A stretch of 64,000 bases of DNA from JBKBRC01 sp046292345 (lineage in GTDB: Bacteria; Bacteroidota; Rhodothermia; Rhodothermales; Rubricoccaceae), in assembly GCA_046292345.1 (NCBI GenBank), contig JBKBRC010000004.1, positions 1 through 64,000 of the forward strand, given 5' to 3'. The notes beneath the pieces are model-generated. The model searched no databases. It had not been told where the DNA came from and saw nothing but the letters and a program-made list of their open reading frames with translations. Below are positions 63,916 to 64,000 of the stretch, piece after piece. The translations under genes were made by a program, and so were the position numbers. How positions within the stretch are numbered: the stretch's first letter is position 1; every line of letters begins with the position of its first letter.

Positions 63916-64000
63916 ATGGATCTCTCCCGTCTCTCCGGCACGCGCGCGCACGCTTCCGAGCGGGGCAGCACGGAAAAAAAGGTCTCCGATCGCCCGCTGG
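63916..64000 (+). CDS. Start of a sigma28-dependent gene, truncated by the window edge
   Basis: An ATG at 63916 opens a frame that runs to the window end (28 residues seen: polar, starting MDLSRLSGTRAHASE). Its sigma28-like promoter and its place after fliT suggest a late flagellar gene, for example the anti-sigma factor FlgM, which has a similar disordered polar N-terminus. This is a guess from context; too little is visible to name it. Confidence 0.5.
   Translation, partial: MDLSRLSGTRAHASERGSTEKKVSDRPL

Overview
The window is one scaffold segment of a very GC-rich genome. It contains a TonB receptor, a PorV-like porin, proteins with type IX (T9SS) C-terminal sorting domains, a NagB-LmbE fusion, an S46 peptidase and a flagellar cluster. 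Together these suggest a motile, aerobic member of the Rhodothermota (Salinibacter/Rubricoccus relatives). The placement rests on gene content only. Shine-Dalgarno sequences are mostly absent, as is usual in this part of the tree. Five runs of exactly 100 N are scaffold gaps. At least two of them are flanked by duplicated contig ends (121 and 106 bp), so the sequence on the two sides is probably the same DNA.

Layout. 0.4-2.0 kb: a CPBP membrane protease and a MerT-MerP fusion. 2.1-22.1 kb: an envelope and amino-sugar region with a golvesin/amidase protein, NagB fused to an LmbE deacetylase-like domain, a TonB receptor, an Fn3 secreted protein, a PorV-like porin, a TIG lipoprotein, a secreted propeller, a DigH-like (GHL10) glycosidase, an Amidase_3 protein and a TolB-like propeller. 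These could act together to strip and take up peptidoglycan or related amino-sugar glycans. 22.3-27.9 kb: menaquinone operon menH-menB-(small unknown gene)-menA-menC-menE. 28-36 kb: a HEAT-repeat/cyclophilin lipoprotein, tRNA-Leu(TAG), an S46 peptidase, a PAS sensor protein, an alkaline-phosphatase-superfamily enzyme and a DprA-like protein. 36.3-47.8 kb: a large hybrid histidine kinase, a response regulator, a patatin, a membrane protein, threonine aldolase, thyA-folA and a second histidine kinase.

48-64 kb is flagellar: flgF-flgG-flgA-flgH-flgI-flgJ-flgN-flgK-flgL, an HDOD gene, a photolyase-related gene on the other strand, two identical fliC copies, fliS-fliD-fliT, and the start of one more gene. 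A sigma54-like promoter lies just before flgF. Four sigma28-like promoters precede fliC1, fliC2, fliS and the last gene. This suggests a sigma54-then-sigma28 hierarchy.

The strongest unexplained signal is a family of at least 15 short, nearly perfect tandem arrays (12-21 bp units, 2-8+ copies). They have unrelated sequences but sit repeatedly at gene ends (several units contain the stop codon itself), at gene starts and in signal peptides, or in protein linkers. Four of the five assembly gaps lie in or beside such arrays.
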